A DNA stretch of 7,414 nucleotides from CAVPRW01 sp046727435 [NCBI: bacterium] (GTDB lineage Bacteria; Tectomicrobia; Entotheonellia; J063): positions 1 to 7,414 of the forward strand of contig JBKPCR010000509.1 of NCBI GenBank assembly GCA_046727435.1, read 5' to 3'. The notes under the pieces were generated by a model, which made no database searches, was not told where the DNA came from, and saw only the letters and a program-made list of their open reading frames with translations. Below, piece by piece: positions 5,996-7,414 of this stretch; within the stretch, counting starts at the first letter, position 1; each line of letters begins with the position of its first letter. A program made the translations under genes and the position numbers.

Positions 5996-6940
5996 CTAGC
6001 GATACCGGATGCGGGGATCCAAATATGCGTAACTGAAGTCCACGATGAGATTCAGTAGCAGCGTGAACATGGCCATAATCAGGTTAATGCTCTGCACCAC
6101 TGGGTAATCCCGTCGAATCAAGGCCTCGAAGAAAAAGGCCCCCATGCCTGGCAGCCGGAAAATCAATTCGATGATCGCTGATCCCCCGAGATAGAAGTGG
6201 ATCTGCAGGCCTAGGATGCTCACTACTGGGATCAAAGCGTTCTTAATGGCATGCTTGAAGATGACCCCACGCTCCGGTAAGCCTTTCGCCCAGGCGGTGC
6301 GAATGTAATCCTGGCGCTGCACCTCCAGCATGGATGAGCGCATGATGCGCATGATCGGCCCTGCTCGCGAGACGCCGAACACGAGAGCGGGGAAGATCAG
6401 AATCTTGAGGTTCTCCAGTGGATTGGTGGTCAACGGTACATAGGTCCAGAGCGGCGTCCAGCGAAAATAAATGGCCGGGAGCACCACCACCAGGATCGCC
6501 AGCCAGAAGTACGGCATCGCCAGCGCCATAATGGCCACTACGCGACCGGCGTAATCAAGCCAACTCTCTTGCCGTACGGCCGACAGCACCCCCACACCGA
6601 CACCGAACGTGACCGAGACAATGATGGTCAGGAGCGCCAGCTCCAAGGTCACCGGGAAGCGCCGAGCAAATTCCGCCACAATACTTTCCTTGGTCCACAG
6701 AGAATGACCCAGATCACCCCGCAGGAGGCCACTCATCCATTCCAGATACTGGATGTGCATCGGCTTGTCGAGGCCCAGCTCCCGTCGCAACGCCTCCACG
6801 GAGTCGGCATAGGCATAGCCCTCCAGCATCTGCAGGACCACATCACCAGGGATCAGCCGCATCAGGAGAAAGACCAGGATCGTCACGAGGAAGAGCGTAG
6901 GCACCATCAACAGCACGCGTTTGAGGAGATATTCACGCAT
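5996..6940 (-). CDS. ABC transporter permease, DppB/OppB family
   Basis: 314 aa, ATG at 6940 with GAGG seven bases upstream, stop TAG. It is the partner channel subunit of the DppC-type permease. The N-terminus MREYLLKRVLLMVPTL begins the first membrane helix (about 9-29) and is followed by RLIPGD, both typical of DppB. LRRELGLDKP and GDLGHSLWTKESI (75-87) form the usual extracytoplasmic segment. Hydrophobic spans follow at about 98-121, 133-157, 178-190, 236-260 and 283-301. The EAA-type coupling loop lies at about 211-240 (DYIRTAWAKGLPERGVIFKH, then NALIPVV). The C-terminus YLDPRIRY is conserved in the family. Length is normal and uninterrupted. Together the two permeases form the heterodimeric pore in the cytoplasmic membrane and need two ATPases, which are absent from the window. 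The substrate is not predictable from sequence alone. Confidence 0.94.
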   Translation of the reverse strand: MREYLLKRVLLMVPTLFLVTILVFLLMRLIPGDVVLQMLEGYAYADSVEALRRELGLDKPMHIQYLEWMSGLLRGDLGHSLWTKESIVAEFARRFPVTLELALLTIIVSVTFGVGVGVLSAVRQESWLDYAGRVVAIMALAMPYFWLAILVVVLPAIYFRWTPLWTYVPLTTNPLENLKILIFPALVFGVSRAGPIMRIMRSSMLEVQRQDYIRTAWAKGLPERGVIFKHAIKNALIPVVSILGLQIHFYLGGSAIIELIFRLPGMGAFFFEALIRRDYPVVQSINLIMAMFTLLLNLIVDFSYAYLDPRIRYR

Positions 6941-6956
6941 GGAGAATCCTCAAAAA

Positions 6957-7035
6957 GAGTGCTGAGGGCTGAGGGCCGAGTGCTGAGGATGGAGTCGTGT
7001 CCGCACGCAGCACTCAGGACTTTCCACTCAGCACT
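6957..7035. repeat. Short AGTGCTGAG direct and inverted repeats between SBP and DppB genes
   Basis: AGTGCTGAG occurs at 6958-6966 and 6979-6987, with a related GCTGAGG between them. Its exact reverse complement CTCAGCACT occurs at 7027-7035, and a variant CAGCACTCAGG at 7008-7018. The array could fold into a long imperfect hairpin with the 6988-7007 stretch in the loop. Similar GTGCTGAG strings are dispersed in some environmental genomes (from memory). In an operon such a hairpin could separate highly expressed binding-protein mRNA from permease mRNA. Confidence 0.6.
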
Positions 7036-7038
7036 GTT

Positions 7039-7414
7039 TCATTTATCTATCCATGCTGCGATCACGCGGTGCACCATGGTATGCCCGATTTTCGGCGCAA
7101 AGCCCTTCAGGTACGGTTGGTGGATGTGATAGGCGAGCCCCAGGGGGACATAGACATAGTATGCCTTGTCGGCCAGGTAGCGCTGGATGTCATCGACGAT
7201 GCGCTTGCGCTTCTCGGGGTCCAACTCCCGCCGTTGTGCGATGAGCATTTCATTGAGCGCGGGATCGTTGACGTGGCCGCGATTGTTGGGCTGGCCCGGA
7301 TAGAACACGCCATACAGAAAATCATCGACCTCCAGGAATGGGGTGATGGGCCCCATGGCGAGTTTATCGAACTGCCCAAGGTACGTGGTCGAGATGTACT
7401 CGCCGTACTCCTGG
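7039..7414 (-). CDS. ABC transporter substrate-binding protein, family 5 (C-terminal part)
   Basis: The frame is open to the right window edge, so the start and lipoprotein signal lie outside; an ATG at 7356 is internal. About 125 residues are visible. They read QEYGEYISTTYLGQFDKLA, then GPITPFLEVDDFLYGVF and YPGQPNNRGHVNDPALNEML, with the QRRELDPEKRKRIVDDIQRY helix and a final YVYVPLGLAYHIHQPYLKG. These are standard features of the C-terminal lobe of SBP_bac_5 (DppA/OppA-like) proteins. In the periplasm, or tethered to the membrane, it would capture the substrate and pass it to the DppB/DppC channel. The gene is first of the three on this strand; about 98 bp of repeat-bearing spacer follow before DppB. 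The stop is TGA. The ligand cannot be inferred from this fragment. Confidence 0.9.
   Translation of the reverse strand, partial: QEYGEYISTTYLGQFDKLAMGPITPFLEVDDFLYGVFYPGQPNNRGHVNDPALNEMLIAQRRELDPEKRKRIVDDIQRYLADKAYYVYVPLGLAYHIHQPYLKGFAPKIGHTMVHRVIAAWIDK

Noticed and set aside
6569-7129. 186-codon plus-strand frame across the DppB start and intergenic repeats
   Set aside because: It is antisense to well-supported permease and binding-protein genes and has low-complexity His/Gln content.

Overview
The window comes from a GC-rich bacterial chromosome, probably an uncultured or environmental lineage with large genomes. A long WD40/TPR protein, an orphan PQQ-type propeller, a decayed insertion sequence and intergenic repeats in one short stretch suggest something like Tectomicrobia/Entotheonella, Chloroflexi or Rokubacteria. 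That assignment is an impression from gene content; no rRNA or other marker gene is present.

Layout, left to right. (1) Positions 2-1552 (+) hold the 3' part of a large repeat protein: the last WD40 blades of a beta-propeller, a conserved post-propeller linker, then TPR-like repeats including five tandem 46-residue units. It looks like the C-terminal sensor part of a STAND-type NTPase; the N-terminus lies outside the window. (2) Positions 1591-2844 (-), convergent with it, encode a membrane-anchored eight-bladed PQQ-like (BamB-like) propeller protein. (3) Positions 3044-4387 (-) hold a DDE transposase of the IS4/IS701 type. Its frame is intact over 447 codons except for two in-frame TAG codons that put the three catalytic acidic residues in three separate segments. 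(4) Positions 4505-4833 (+) hold a small ribbon-helix-helix regulator with a strong Shine-Dalgarno. It is preceded by a perfect 8-bp dyad that overlaps a consensus TATAAT box, so it is probably autoregulated. (5) Positions 4970-7414 (-) hold the distal part of a dipeptide/oligopeptide-type ABC importer operon, transcribed right to left: the end of a family 5 solute-binding protein, a DppB-type permease and a DppC-type permease. No ATPase genes follow DppC; the mobile and regulatory segment lies there instead.

How they fit together: the importer genes form one transport unit. The binding protein delivers a peptide or similar ligand to the DppB/DppC channel, which needs ATPases encoded elsewhere. 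The RHH protein may regulate only itself. The transposase is probably dead. The two propeller genes at the left are unrelated in sequence type (WD40 versus PQQ) and convergent, with no evident shared pathway. The points most worth a second look are the double-amber transposase, the dyad operator with near-mirror promoters, and the homogenised TPR array. I do not see clear evidence of an undescribed multi-gene system. The strongest lead for one lies just left of the window, in the missing N-terminus of the WD40/TPR protein.
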